Translations under genes and position numbers: made by a program
Shown here: piece after piece, positions 18,838-27,879 of the stretch
Layout of the letters: each line of letters starts with the position of its first letter
Numbering within the stretch: position 1 is the stretch's first letter
The notes under the pieces: model-generated
Seen by the model: the letters and a program-made list of their open reading frames with translations, nothing else
Databases searched by the model: none
Told to the model about the DNA's origin: nothing
Assembly: GCF_029968095.1 (NCBI RefSeq)
Contig: NZ_JASCIR010000018.1
Coordinates: 1 to 64,000, forward strand
Length of the DNA stretch: 64,000 bases
Reading direction: 5' to 3'
Source: Streptomyces solicavernae
Lineage (GTDB): Bacteria; Actinomycetota; Actinomycetes; Streptomycetales; Streptomycetaceae

Positions 18838-19845
18838 TCAGGCGGCCGACATCAGCCGCTGCAGCGCGTCGAAGTCCTCCACGCACCTGCCGCAGCCCAG
18901 GGCCACCGAGTCCAGCGGGTCGTCCGCCAGGACGACCGGGATGCCGGTGGCCGCCGCGAGCCGCAGGTCCAGGCCGGGCAGCAGGGCGCCGCCGCCGGTC
19001 AGGACGATGCCGTGCTCCATGACGTCGCCGGACAGCTCGGGCGGACAGTCCTCCAGGGTGGTGCGTACGGCGGCGATGACCGCCTCGACCGGCTCGTCGA
19101 GGGCGGCCCGCACCTCCTTCACCGTCAGGTCGACGGTCTTCGGCAGGCCGCGGATCTTCTCCCGGCCGCGGACCGGATACGACCGCATCTCGAACGCCTC
19201 CCTGCCCGGCACCGGCCACGCCGAGCCGATCGCGACCTTGATGTCCTCGGCGGTGCGATCGCCGATGAGCAGGCCGTGTTCCTTGCGTACGAAGTCGGCG
19301 ATCGCGGCGTCCAGGCGGTGGCCGCCGACCCGCAGCGACTGGGCGGTGACGATCCCGCCGAGGGAGATCACGGCGACCTCCGCGGTGCCGCCGCCGATGT
19401 CCACGACCATCGAGCCGCGCGGCTCGGACACCGGCAGGCCCGCCCCGATCGCCGCCGCCATCGGCTCCTCGATCAGGTGCACGGCCCGCGCCCCGGCCCG
19501 CCGCGCGGCGTGCACGATCGCGCGCCGCTCGACCGGCGTGACCCCGCTGGGCACGCAGACGACCAGGCGAATCCGGGGGCGCCTGCCCGGCACGGCCTTG
19601 CGGACGAAGTGCCGGATCATCTCCTCGGCCGCCTCGAAGTCGCTGATCACGCCGTCCTGCAAGGGGCGGATCGCGGTGATCGAACCCGGCGTGCGGCCGA
19701 TGGTCTCCTTGGCCTCCGTGCCGACGGCGAGGGCTCCGCGTACGCCCTCGCGGACGGCCACGACGGAGGGTTCGTTGAGCACGATGCCCTGGCCGCGGGC
19801 GTAGAGCAGGGTGTTGGCGGTGCCGAGGTCGATGCCTATGTCCAT
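18838..19845 (-). CDS. Second MreB-like actin homologue
   Basis: Actin-fold cytoskeletal ATPase. The ATP-binding motifs are DLGTANTLLYARGQ at residues 5-18 (phosphate 1), VVDIGGGTAEVAVISLGG (phosphate 2) and LTGGGALLPGL (adenosine). It is clearly MreB-type but diverged from the mreB at 22720: R/P-rich substitutions and a shorter segment around the KAVPGRRP loop. Unlike mreB it stands alone, on the opposite strand, between valS and folC, which are adjacent in S. coelicolor as far as I recall. ATG 19845 fits the family start; no Shine-Dalgarno is visible. 335 aa. It may act in spore wall synthesis like Mbl; unproven. Confidence 0.88.
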   Translation of the reverse strand: MDIGIDLGTANTLLYARGQGIVLNEPSVVAVREGVRGALAVGTEAKETIGRTPGSITAIRPLQDGVISDFEAAEEMIRHFVRKAVPGRRPRIRLVVCVPSGVTPVERRAIVHAARRAGARAVHLIEEPMAAAIGAGLPVSEPRGSMVVDIGGGTAEVAVISLGGIVTAQSLRVGGHRLDAAIADFVRKEHGLLIGDRTAEDIKVAIGSAWPVPGREAFEMRSYPVRGREKIRGLPKTVDLTVKEVRAALDEPVEAVIAAVRTTLEDCPPELSGDVMEHGIVLTGGGALLPGLDLRLAAATGIPVVLADDPLDSVALGCGRCVEDFDALQRLMSAA

Positions 19846-19933
19846 GATCGCCAAGTTTGCCCGCCGGATGCGGAGACCGGGGGGCCGAAGGTCCCGAACC
19901 GGGCGGGTCGAACGTCCTGTCACACCCGCTCCG

Positions 19934-19939
19934 TAGACT
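19934..19939 (+). promoter_or_regulatory. -10 box of folC (leaderless)
   Basis: TAGACT ends 7 nt before the folC GTG at 19947; no Shine-Dalgarno. No convincing -35 was seen. Confidence 0.45.
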
Positions 19940-19946
19940 GGACGGC

Positions 19947-21506
19947 GTGAGTGACCTCCCCCCGGCCGGCGGCCCGAACGACGACAGCGAACCCGACTCC
20001 TTCGACGACCAGGAGCGCGAGCCCGACGCGTTCGACGGCATCGTCGAAGCCGAGACAGACCGAGACCCCGACCTCGCGGTGATCGAGGCCGGCAGCCGCA
20101 CCCTGCGCGCCCAGACGGCCCCTCCGCAGGCCGAGGTCCCGGCGCGCCCCGAGGACCCCGAGGTGGACCGGGCGCTGCGCGAGGTGGAGGGCGAGCTCGC
20201 CACCCGCTGGGGCGAGACCAAGCTCGACCCGTCGGTCACCCGCATCCAGGCCCTGATGGACGTCCTCGGCGACCCGCAGCGGGCGTACCCGTCGATCCAC
20301 CTGACCGGCACCAACGGCAAGACGTCCACGGCCCGCATGATCGAGGCCCTGCTCGGCGCCTTCGAGCTCCGCACCGGGCGGTACACCTCGCCCCACGTCC
20401 AGTCGATCACCGAGCGCATCAGCCTGGACGGCGCCCCGATGTCCGCCGAGCGCTTCATCGAGACGTACCAGGACATCAAGCCGTACGTCGAAATGGTCGA
20501 CGCCAAGGAGGAGTTCCGCCTCTCCTTCTTCGAGGTCCTGACCGGCATGGCGTACGCCGCGTTCGCGGACGCCCCGGTGGACGTCGCGGTGGTCGAGGTC
20601 GGCATGGGCGGCACCTGGGACGCGACGAACGTCATCGACGCCGACGTCGCCGTGATCACCCCGATCGACCTGGACCACACGGACCGCCTGGGCGAGACGC
20701 CCGGCGCGATCGCCGCGGAGAAGTCCGGCGTCATCAAGCAGGACGCCACGGTGATCCTGGCCCAGCAGCCGGTGGACGCCGCGCAGGTGCTGCTCAAGAA
20801 GGCCGTCGAGGTCAACGCCACGGTGGCCCGCGAGGGCATGGAGTTCGGCGTGGCCTCCCGGCAGATCGCCGTCGGCGGCCAGCTGCTGACGCTGCGCGGC
20901 CTCGGCGGTGCGGCCACCGAGTACACCGAGGTCTTCCTGCCGCTGCACGGCGCGCACCAGGCGCACAACGCGGCGGTGGCGCTCGCGGCGGTCGAGGCGT
21001 TCTTCGGCGTCGGCGCGCAGCGCGCCGAGCCGCTGGACATCGAGGTGGTCCGGCGCGCCTTCGCCTCGGTCGTCTCGCCGGGCCGCCTGGAGGTCGTCCG
21101 CACGTCGCCGACGGTCGTCCTGGACGCCGCCCACAACCCGGCGGGCGCGCGCGCCGCGTCGGAGGCGATCAGCGAGGCCTTCGACTTCAGCCGGCTGATC
21201 GGCGTGGTCGGCGCGAGCGGCGACAAGGACGTACGCGGGCTCCTTGAGGCCTTCGAGCCGATCTTCGCGGAGATCGTCGTCACGCAGAACTCCAGCCACC
21301 GCGCGATGGACACGGACGCCCTGGCCGCGGTCGCCGTCGAGGTCTTCGGGGACGAGCGCGTGCAGGTCGAGCCGCGCCTGGACGACGCCATCGAGGCCGC
21401 GATCACCCTCGCCGAGGAAGAGGGGGAGTACGCGGGCGGCGGGGTCCTCGTCACCGGTTCCGTCATCACCGTCGGCGAGGCCCGACTGCTCCTGGGGAGG
21501 GGCTGA
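19947..21506 (+). CDS. folC: Folylpolyglutamate synthase / dihydrofolate synthase
   Basis: Adds glutamate to dihydropteroate and reduced folates; Mur ligase-like fold. A 70-residue acidic, disordered head precedes the catalytic part. The P-loop is HLTGTNGKTSTARM, followed by YTSPHVQSITERI. Omega-loop and magnesium ligands lie in VGMGGTWDATNV and TPIDLDHTDRLG, and the C-terminal domain begins near LEVVRTSPTVVLDAAHNP. GTG 19947 (519 aa) is preferred because of the -10 box 7 nt upstream. The DUF4233 gene starts 5 bp after the stop, then ndk, probably one operon. Confidence 0.95.
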   Translation: MSDLPPAGGPNDDSEPDSFDDQEREPDAFDGIVEAETDRDPDLAVIEAGSRTLRAQTAPPQAEVPARPEDPEVDRALREVEGELATRWGETKLDPSVTRIQALMDVLGDPQRAYPSIHLTGTNGKTSTARMIEALLGAFELRTGRYTSPHVQSITERISLDGAPMSAERFIETYQDIKPYVEMVDAKEEFRLSFFEVLTGMAYAAFADAPVDVAVVEVGMGGTWDATNVIDADVAVITPIDLDHTDRLGETPGAIAAEKSGVIKQDATVILAQQPVDAAQVLLKKAVEVNATVAREGMEFGVASRQIAVGGQLLTLRGLGGAATEYTEVFLPLHGAHQAHNAAVALAAVEAFFGVGAQRAEPLDIEVVRRAFASVVSPGRLEVVRTSPTVVLDAAHNPAGARAASEAISEAFDFSRLIGVVGASGDKDVRGLLEAFEPIFAEIVVTQNSSHRAMDTDALAAVAVEVFGDERVQVEPRLDDAIEAAITLAEEEGEYAGGGVLVTGSVITVGEARLLLGRG

Positions 21507-21511
21507 ACTTC

Positions 21512-21865
21512 ATGCGCACGCTCTGTTCGTCCACGTTGATCGGCGAGTTCTTCATCATCGGCTTCGCCGGTCTCGTCGCCATGAAGGACCCGGAACTGAC
21601 GATGGGCACGGTCTGGACGACCTGCGGCATCCTCATGGCCCTGTCGGTGCTGCTGTGCGGCATGGTCACGCGCCCCGGCGGGGTGCAGCTTGGCTGGGCC
21701 CTGCAGCTCGGCCTGGTCCTCGCCGGGTTCGTCGTACCGACGATGTTCTTCCTCGGCGCCTGCTTCGCGGCCCTGTGGTGGTGCTCGGTGCACTTCGGCC
21801 GCAAGGTCGACGAGGCGAAGGCGCGGTTCGCGGCGCAGCAGGAGGCGGGCGCGGACCCGGCGTAG
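21512..21865 (+). CDS. DUF4233 family membrane protein
   Basis: 117 residues with four hydrophobic segments (about 8-22, 32-50, 58-75 and 78-95) and a charged C-terminal tail. DUF4233 proteins almost always sit next to folC in actinobacteria, but no function is known. The ATG lies 5 bp after the folC stop, with GGAGGGG overlapping the folC end as its Shine-Dalgarno, so translation is likely coupled. Confidence 0.85.
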   Translation: MRTLCSSTLIGEFFIIGFAGLVAMKDPELTMGTVWTTCGILMALSVLLCGMVTRPGGVQLGWALQLGLVLAGFVVPTMFFLGACFAALWWCSVHFGRKVDEAKARFAAQQEAGADPA

Positions 21866-21979
21866 CCCGTCGGAGGGTGGGCCATGCGGCGGGCTTGACG
21901 CTGAGTAACCGATGCTGCTCGTGGCCCTGTAGCCTCTGCGTACCGCCCTCCCGTATTTGCACTTGAAGGAGCCGACACC

Positions 21980-22393
21980 GTGAGCCAGCGCACCCTCGTC
22001 CTGCTCAAGCCCGACGCCGTACGCCGTGGTCTGATCGGCGAGATCATCGGCCGCATCGAGCGCAAGGCGGACTGGACCATCAGTGCGCTGGAGCTGCGCA
22101 CCCTGGACCGCCAGATCCTGGAACAGCACTACGCCGAACACGTCGGCCGCCCGTTCTACGAGCCCCTGGTCGAGTTCATGTCCTCCGGCCCCGTCGTCGC
22201 CCTCGTCGTCGAGGGTGAGCGGGTCATCGAGGGCGTGCGCGCGCTCACCGGTCCGACCGACCCGATCGCCGCCGCGCCCGGTTCGATCCGCGGTGACTTC
22301 GGCACGATCGTGCGCGAGAACCTGATCCACGCCTCGGACTCGGAGGAGTCCGCGGAGCGCGAGTTGAAGATTTTCTTCCCCTCGTTCGCCTGA
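21980..22393 (+). CDS. ndk: Nucleoside diphosphate kinase
   Basis: Transfers the gamma phosphate among NTPs and dNTPs through a phosphohistidine. The catalytic His117 is in NLIHASDSEESA. The Kpn loop and nucleotide site are seen in TLVLLKPDAVRRGLIGEI and RGDFG. 137 aa, standard length. GTG start with GAAGGAG 9 nt upstream. A hairpin at 22467-22498 ends the folC-DUF4233-ndk unit. Confidence 0.97.
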   Translation: MSQRTLVLLKPDAVRRGLIGEIIGRIERKADWTISALELRTLDRQILEQHYAEHVGRPFYEPLVEFMSSGPVVALVVEGERVIEGVRALTGPTDPIAAAPGSIRGDFGTIVRENLIHASDSEESAERELKIFFPSFA

Positions 22394-22466
22394 GGCTGCA
22401 CCTGAGTTTTCGCCTGTCAGGGCCCGGCGCACCTGCACTGACGCGCCGTCAGAAAGAAATACGTCC

Positions 22467-22498
22467 AAGGGGCGGCCGAGAATTCCCGGTCGCCCCTT
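22467..22498 (+). terminator. ndk terminator
   Basis: Arms AAGGGGCGGCC (22467-22477) and 22488-22498 pair with one mismatch around a 10-nt loop, about 75 bp after the ndk stop. The rest of the ndk-mreB gap (to 22719) holds a possible mreB -10 box TACGAT at 22619-22624 and no gene. Confidence 0.75.
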
Positions 22499-22719
22499 GA
22501 CATATGCAAGCCAATCGGGGGAACGCATCCTTCCGTCGGCTCGTCCCCATTAGCGGGGCGGCGAGTCATCTGCTGACAATGGGCGGAGACCCTCGCGCCG
22601 TGTCCGTGCAGGCGAGACTACGATGTAAGCCTTCACGCCACGCCACCCACCTCGCCGACCTGACAAAGCCATTGACGCTCGACTTTGGGAAGGCCAGACG
22701 CATCCTGATGGGAACCAAC

Positions 22720-23739
22720 ATGTCGTTCATCGGCCGTGACATGGCTGTCGACCTCGGGACCGCCAACACGCTGGTGTACGTCAGGGGCCGCGGCATCGTA
22801 CTCAACGAACCGTCCGTCGTTGCCATCAACACGAACACGGGTGGCATCCTCGCGGTCGGCGCTGAGGCGAAGAAGATGATCGGCCGCACCCCTGGCAACA
22901 TCGTCGCGGTCCGCCCGCTGAAGGACGGCGTGATCGCCGACTTCGAGATCACCGAGCGGATGCTCCGCTACTTCATCCTCAAGATTCACAAGCGCCGCTA
23001 TCTGGCCCGGCCGCGCGTCGTGGTCTGTGTCCCCTCCGGCATCACCGGCGTCGAGCGCCGCGCGGTCATCGAGGCCTCCACGCAGGCCGGTGCCCGTCAG
23101 GTGCACATCATCGAGGAGCCCATGGCCGCGGCCATCGGCTCCGGCCTCCCGGTCCACGAGGCCACGGGCAACATGGTGGTGGACATCGGCGGCGGCACCA
23201 CCGAGGTCGCCGTGATCTCCCTCGGGGGAATCGTCACGGCGCAGTCGATCCGCGTCGCGGGGGACGAGCTGGACAACGCGGTCATCCAGCACATCAAGAA
23301 GGAGTACAGCCTCCTCCTCGGCGAGCGCACCGCCGAGCAGATCAAGATCACCATCGGTTCGGCATACGACATGGACGCCGACGAGCACACCGAGATCCGC
23401 GGCCGCGACCTGGTCAGCGGCCTGCCCAAGACCGTGGTGATCTCCGCGGCCGAGGTCCGCAAGGCCATCGAGGAGCCGGTCAACGCGATCGTGGACGCGG
23501 TCAAGACCACCCTCGACAAGTGCCCGCCGGAGCTCTCCGGAGACGTCATGGACCGCGGCATCGTCCTCACCGGCGGCGGCGCCCTGCTCCGCGGCCTCGA
23601 CGAGCGGCTGCGCCGCGAGACCGGCATGCCGATCCACATCGCCGAGGACCCGCTGGACTCCGTGGCGCTCGGATCCGGCAAGTGCGTGGAGGAGTTCGAG
23701 GCCCTGCAGCAGGTCCTCGACGCCTCGCCGCGCAGATGA
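22720..23739 (+). CDS. mreB: Rod shape-determining protein MreB
   Basis: Actin-like filament protein; in Streptomyces it acts mainly in spore wall thickening rather than hyphal tip growth. Motifs: AVDLGTANTLVYVRG (residues about 8-22), VVDIGGGTTEVAVISLGG and LTGGGALLRGL. The sequence is extremely conserved with the family. ATG 22720 gives 339 aa; ATG 22708 would add four residues (343 aa) and is also plausible. It heads the mreBCD-pbp2-rodA cluster, but a hairpin at 23748 separates it from mreC. Confidence 0.97.
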   Translation: MSFIGRDMAVDLGTANTLVYVRGRGIVLNEPSVVAINTNTGGILAVGAEAKKMIGRTPGNIVAVRPLKDGVIADFEITERMLRYFILKIHKRRYLARPRVVVCVPSGITGVERRAVIEASTQAGARQVHIIEEPMAAAIGSGLPVHEATGNMVVDIGGGTTEVAVISLGGIVTAQSIRVAGDELDNAVIQHIKKEYSLLLGERTAEQIKITIGSAYDMDADEHTEIRGRDLVSGLPKTVVISAAEVRKAIEEPVNAIVDAVKTTLDKCPPELSGDVMDRGIVLTGGGALLRGLDERLRRETGMPIHIAEDPLDSVALGSGKCVEEFEALQQVLDASPRR

Positions 23740-23747
23740 ACCAGTTC

Positions 23748-23790
23748 AACGATCCGCCGTACAGAGTTTCGTTCCGTACGGCGGATCGTT
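23748..23790 (+). terminator. Hairpin between mreB and mreC
   Basis: Perfect 15-bp arms 23748-23762 and 23776-23790 with a 13-nt loop. It lies 9 bp after the mreB stop, probably a partial terminator setting mreB above the downstream genes. Confidence 0.8.
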
Positions 23791-23909
23791 GACATAGAGG
23801 CATAAACCCGAGCCGTAGGGCAGGTTCGGCCGACAACAAGAGCGCCCCCGCAGGCGCTACATAAGCAAGAGGCACAACCATTCCGACGAGGAAGGCACGG
23901 CCGCCGCAC

Positions 23910-24992
23910 GTGAGGGACACACGAGAGAGCCGGCTGCTCCTGGTGCTGCTGATCGCCATCGCGTTCGCTTTGATCACGGTGGACATCCGCGGCGGGGAGG
24001 ACTCCCCGGTCGACGGTGCCCGACAGGCCGCCGCGACGGTCTTCGGCCCCGTGGAAAAGGGCGTATCGGCCGCGGTGAACCCGCTCGGCAACGCGATCGA
24101 AGCGGTCCGCGACTCGGGCGAGCGGCACAGCCGCATCAGCGAACTGGAGCGGGAGAACGCCGCGCTCAAGGCGAAGCTGGGCAGCGACGAGCGCAACCGC
24201 AGCCGGGTCCGCCAGCTCGACGAGCTGCTGAAGAAGGCCGGCGCCGGCCAGTACGGCATCAAGGGCGCCGAGGTCATCGCCATCGGAGCCGCACAGGGCT
24301 TCTCCTGGACCGTCACCATCGACGCGGGCGCCAAGGACGGCCTGCAGCGCGACATGACCGTAATCAACGGCGACGGCCTGGTCGGCCGCGTCACCACCGT
24401 CGGCCCCGGCACCTCGACCGTACTGCTCGCCACCGACCCGGACTTCACCGTCGGCACCCGCATGGAGAAGACCGACGAGCTGGGCTTCGCCACCGGCCGC
24501 GGCGACCGGAACCTCGCCGTGCAGATGCTCAACGGCAAGGCCAAGGTCAAGAAGGGCGACCGCATGGTCACCTTCGGCTCGCACGCCGACAAGCCGTTCG
24601 TGCCCGGCGTCCCGATCGGCGAGGTCGTCAAGGTCGACCCCTCGGGCGGCGACCTGACCCGCACGGTCCACGTCAAGCCGTACGTCAGCTTCTCCAAGCT
24701 CGACATCGTCGGCGTCGTCGTCCAGCCTCCCCGCACCGACCCCCGCGACAAGGTGCTGCCCGAACCCGTGAAGCCCGAGCCCACGCCGACCGTCACCGTC
24801 ACCGTCACCCCGCCGGGCCCCGGCCAGGAGGGCGAGGCCCAGCCCGGCGAGGACGGCCAGGCCCCGCCCGCCGACGGAGACGGAGCCGCGCAGAACGGAG
24901 CCGCACAGGACGGGGCCGCGCAGAACGGAGCCGCACAGGACGGAGCCGATCCAGGCGCCGGTGACGGCCGGCCCCAGAACGACCAGGAGTAA
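23910..24992 (+). CDS. mreC: Rod shape-determining protein MreC
   Basis: Bitopic scaffold of the elongation machinery. A short cytoplasmic N-terminus and one membrane helix (about 8-25) lead to a coiled coil (ISELERENAALKAKLG region, about 75-110). Two periplasmic-type beta domains follow (about 115-285). The last 70 residues are a Pro/Glu/Gln-rich tail with AAQDGAAQNG repeats, unusual for MreC outside actinomycetes. GTG start with GAGGAAGG about 14 nt upstream. mreD follows after 5 bp. Confidence 0.95.
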   Translation: MRDTRESRLLLVLLIAIAFALITVDIRGGEDSPVDGARQAAATVFGPVEKGVSAAVNPLGNAIEAVRDSGERHSRISELERENAALKAKLGSDERNRSRVRQLDELLKKAGAGQYGIKGAEVIAIGAAQGFSWTVTIDAGAKDGLQRDMTVINGDGLVGRVTTVGPGTSTVLLATDPDFTVGTRMEKTDELGFATGRGDRNLAVQMLNGKAKVKKGDRMVTFGSHADKPFVPGVPIGEVVKVDPSGGDLTRTVHVKPYVSFSKLDIVGVVVQPPRTDPRDKVLPEPVKPEPTPTVTVTVTPPGPGQEGEAQPGEDGQAPPADGDGAAQNGAAQDGAAQNGAAQDGADPGAGDGRPQNDQE

Positions 24993-24997
24993 GGCCC

Positions 24998-25708
24998 ATG
25001 CGTTTCAACCGGATGCTCCTGGCCACCACGCTGGTGGTCGTCGCCCTCGTCCTCCAGGTCAGCGTGCTCGCCCGGCTCCATCTGCCCGGCGCCGTACCGG
25101 ACTTGATGCTCCTGACCGTCCTCGGCCTCGCCCTCGTCTACGGGCACACCGGCGGCGCCCTCGTCGGCTTCGGCGCCGGGCTCCTCGCCGACCTGGCGCC
25201 GCCCGCCGACCACGCGGCCGGCCGGTACGCCCTCGTGCTGTGCGTCATCGGCTATCTCGCGGGCCTCGTGAAGCCCGACTCCGGCCAACTGCGCTCCGCC
25301 ACCGGTCCGATGGCCGTCGTGGTCGCCGCCGCCCTCGGCTCCACGCTCCTGTACGCGGGCGTCGGCGCGCTCGTCGGCGACACCGCCGCCGCCCACGTCG
25401 GCCTCGGCAGCCTGCTGTTCACCGCCACGCTCTACGACCTGCTGCTCGCGCCGTTCGTCGTCCCCGCGATCATGGCCCTGGCCAGACGCGCCGAGCACGA
25501 CCCGCTCTCCGAGAGCAGCAGCGGCTCCGGCAAGAGCAGCGAGGTCTCCACCGGCTGGCTCTCCGCGGGCACCTCCCTGCGCACCGGTTCCCTGCGCATC
25601 GGCAGCCAGCGCGGCGGCGGGCTGCGCAGCGGGGGCGGCATGCGCATCAAGTCGGCCAAGGCGCGCGTCGCCCGCTCCGGACGCCTCAAGGGGGTCAAGC
25701 GCCTGTGA
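24998..25708 (+). CDS. mreD: Rod shape-determining protein MreD
   Basis: Polytopic membrane partner of MreC. Five to six hydrophobic segments lie in the first 165 residues. A basic, Ser/Gly/Arg-rich cytoplasmic tail of about 70 residues follows (SGSGKSSE, RIGSQRGGGLR), longer than in most MreD proteins. The ATG is preceded by AAGG. Its TGA overlaps the GTG of the next gene (GTGA). 236 aa. Confidence 0.93.
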   Translation: MRFNRMLLATTLVVVALVLQVSVLARLHLPGAVPDLMLLTVLGLALVYGHTGGALVGFGAGLLADLAPPADHAAGRYALVLCVIGYLAGLVKPDSGQLRSATGPMAVVVAAALGSTLLYAGVGALVGDTAAAHVGLGSLLFTATLYDLLLAPFVVPAIMALARRAEHDPLSESSSGSGKSSEVSTGWLSAGTSLRTGSLRIGSQRGGGLRSGGGMRIKSAKARVARSGRLKGVKRL

Positions 25709-27879
25709 CCAATATTCCTGAGACCGGACGCACTCCGCGTGTCCGGATCCGGCTCGTCGTCATCCAGGTCCTCGTCTTCTCCCTCCTCCTCACCCTCGGC
25801 GGCCGCCTCTGGTACCTCCAGGTGCGCAACGGCGACGAGTACGCCGACGAGGCCAACGGCAACCACGTGCAGCGCGTCGTCGACCCCGCCGTCCGCGGAT
25901 CGATCCTCGACGCCCGGGGCGTGCCGCTCGCCGACAACGAGACCCGGCTCGTGGTCTCCGCGTCCCGCACCGAGCTGATGAAGATGGACGACGACGGGGA
26001 CGCCGTCCTCGCCCGGCTCGCCGGAGTGCTCGGCATGACGCCCAAGGAGGTCGGCAACAAGGTCCGGCTCTGCAACGACGAGACCCCGCAGCCCTGCTGG
26101 AACGGCTCCCCGTACCAGCCCATCCCGATCACCGACGAGGCCACGCCGCGGCAGGCCCTGCAGATCCGGGAGCGCGCCGAGAAGTTCCCCGGCATCACCG
26201 CCGAACCCACCGCCGTCCGCCGGTACGCGGCCCCGGGCGGCGCCCGGACCTCGCAGGTGCTCGGCTACCTCTCGCCGGTCACGGACGAGGAGATCAAGGC
26301 CGCCGAGAACACCTCCTCGCCGTTCCTCCGCTCCGACCAGGTGGGCCGCTCCGGCCTGGAGCGGACGTACGACAAATACCTGCGCGGCAAGGCCGGCGTC
26401 ACCTCGTACGAGGTCGACAAGCTCGGCCGCGTCATGGGCAAGACCCAGGCGGACCCCGGGACTCCCGGCTCCAACGTCGTGACGAGCATCGACGCCCGGG
26501 TCCAGCGCGTCGTCGAGTACCAGCTCGACAAGGCGATGAAGGAGGCCCGCAAGAAGTTCGACGACAACACCGGCGAGAACTACAAGGCCGACGCGGGCGC
26601 CGTCGTCGTCATGGAGTCCAAGACCGGCCGCATCGTCTCCATGGCCTCCCAGCCGGACTACGACCCGAACGCCTGGGTCGGCGGCATCTCCGGCAAGGAC
26701 TACGCCAAGCTCACCGGCAAGGGCTCCAACTACCCGCTGCTCAACCGCGCCACCCAGGGCCAGGCGGCCCCCGGCTCCATCTTCAAGGTCGTCTCGGCCT
26801 CCGCCGCCGTCAACGCGGGCAACGACTTCAACGGCAGCTACCCGTGCCCGAGTTCGTACTCGATCGGCGGCCAGGTCTTCAAGAACTACGAGTCCAAGGG
26901 GTACGGCTCGATCTCCCTCGGCCAGGCCCTGGAGGTGTCCTGCGACACCGTCTTCTACAAGCTCGCCCACGACCAGTGGCGCAAGGACGGCGGCAACAAG
27001 CCGAAGGACCCCAAGGACTGGTTCTACAAGACGGCCCACCAGTTCGGCCTCGGCAAGAAGACCGGCATCGACCTCCCCAACGAGGTCACCGGCCGCGTCC
27101 CCGACCGCCAGTGGAAGAAGGACTACTGGAAGGCCAACAAGGACGTCTGGTGCAAGCAGGGCAAGAAGAACGGCGACTACGTCGAGCGCATCGCGTACGA
27201 GAACTGCCTCGAAGGCATGAAGATGCGCGCCGGTGACGCCGTCAACTACTCCATCGGCCAGGGCGACACCCTCGTCACACCCATCCAGATGGCCACGATC
27301 TACGCGGCGATCTCCAACGGCGGCACCCTCTACGACCCCACCGTCGGCAAGGCGATCATCAGCCCCGACGGCAAGAAGGTCGAGATGATCGAGCCCGAGT
27401 CGCACGGCAAGCTGCCCATCGACAAGAAGACGCGCGACGACATCGACGGCGCCCTCGCGAAGGTCGCCACGCAGGGAACGGCCGCCTGGCGCTTCGGCGG
27501 CTGGCCGCAGAAGAAGATCCCCATGCACGCCAAGACCGGTACCGCCGAGGTCTACGGCAAGCAGACCACCTCGTGGTTCGCGACGTACACCGACGACTAC
27601 ACGATCGTCATGACCATCTCCCAGGGCGGCACCGGATCCGGCGCCTCCGGCCCCGCGGTCCGCAACATCTACAACGCGATCTACGGCCTCGACGAGGAAG
27701 GCAACCAGGACCTCAAGAAGGCCCTGCTGCCCGAGCCGCAGTCCGAACTGCCCGAGATCCAGCAGGACGGCTCGATCTACGCACCCGAGGTCAAGCCGTA
27801 CGAGCCGCAGGAGGAGCCGCCCGCCGAGCAGGAACTCGCGGCCGCACTCGGCGGACCGGCCCCGTGGAGGCGTGACTGA
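25705..27879 (+). CDS. mrdA: Penicillin-binding protein 2 (class B transpeptidase)
   Basis: Peptidoglycan DD-transpeptidase working with RodA. One N-terminal membrane anchor (about 15-35) and a dimerisation/linker domain precede the transpeptidase domain. The active-site SxxK is in APGSIFKVV. The second motif is SCD in LEVSCDTVFYK (an SxN variant), and the KTG box is HAKTGTAEVYG. Two Cys-containing insertions (CNDETPQPCW and about WCKQGKK) may form disulfides. The GTG at 25705 overlaps the mreD stop. 724 aa. It is next to the SEDS protein, as in other rod clusters. Confidence 0.95.
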   Translation: MTNIPETGRTPRVRIRLVVIQVLVFSLLLTLGGRLWYLQVRNGDEYADEANGNHVQRVVDPAVRGSILDARGVPLADNETRLVVSASRTELMKMDDDGDAVLARLAGVLGMTPKEVGNKVRLCNDETPQPCWNGSPYQPIPITDEATPRQALQIRERAEKFPGITAEPTAVRRYAAPGGARTSQVLGYLSPVTDEEIKAAENTSSPFLRSDQVGRSGLERTYDKYLRGKAGVTSYEVDKLGRVMGKTQADPGTPGSNVVTSIDARVQRVVEYQLDKAMKEARKKFDDNTGENYKADAGAVVVMESKTGRIVSMASQPDYDPNAWVGGISGKDYAKLTGKGSNYPLLNRATQGQAAPGSIFKVVSASAAVNAGNDFNGSYPCPSSYSIGGQVFKNYESKGYGSISLGQALEVSCDTVFYKLAHDQWRKDGGNKPKDPKDWFYKTAHQFGLGKKTGIDLPNEVTGRVPDRQWKKDYWKANKDVWCKQGKKNGDYVERIAYENCLEGMKMRAGDAVNYSIGQGDTLVTPIQMATIYAAISNGGTLYDPTVGKAIISPDGKKVEMIEPESHGKLPIDKKTRDDIDGALAKVATQGTAAWRFGGWPQKKIPMHAKTGTAEVYGKQTTSWFATYTDDYTIVMTISQGGTGSGASGPAVRNIYNAIYGLDEEGNQDLKKALLPEPQSELPEIQQDGSIYAPEVKPYEPQEEPPAEQELAAALGGPAPWRRD

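Noticed and set aside
18740..22528. A 1262-codon minus-strand frame across folC and ndk
   Set aside because: Composition shadow of well-identified plus-strand genes; no recognisable domain.
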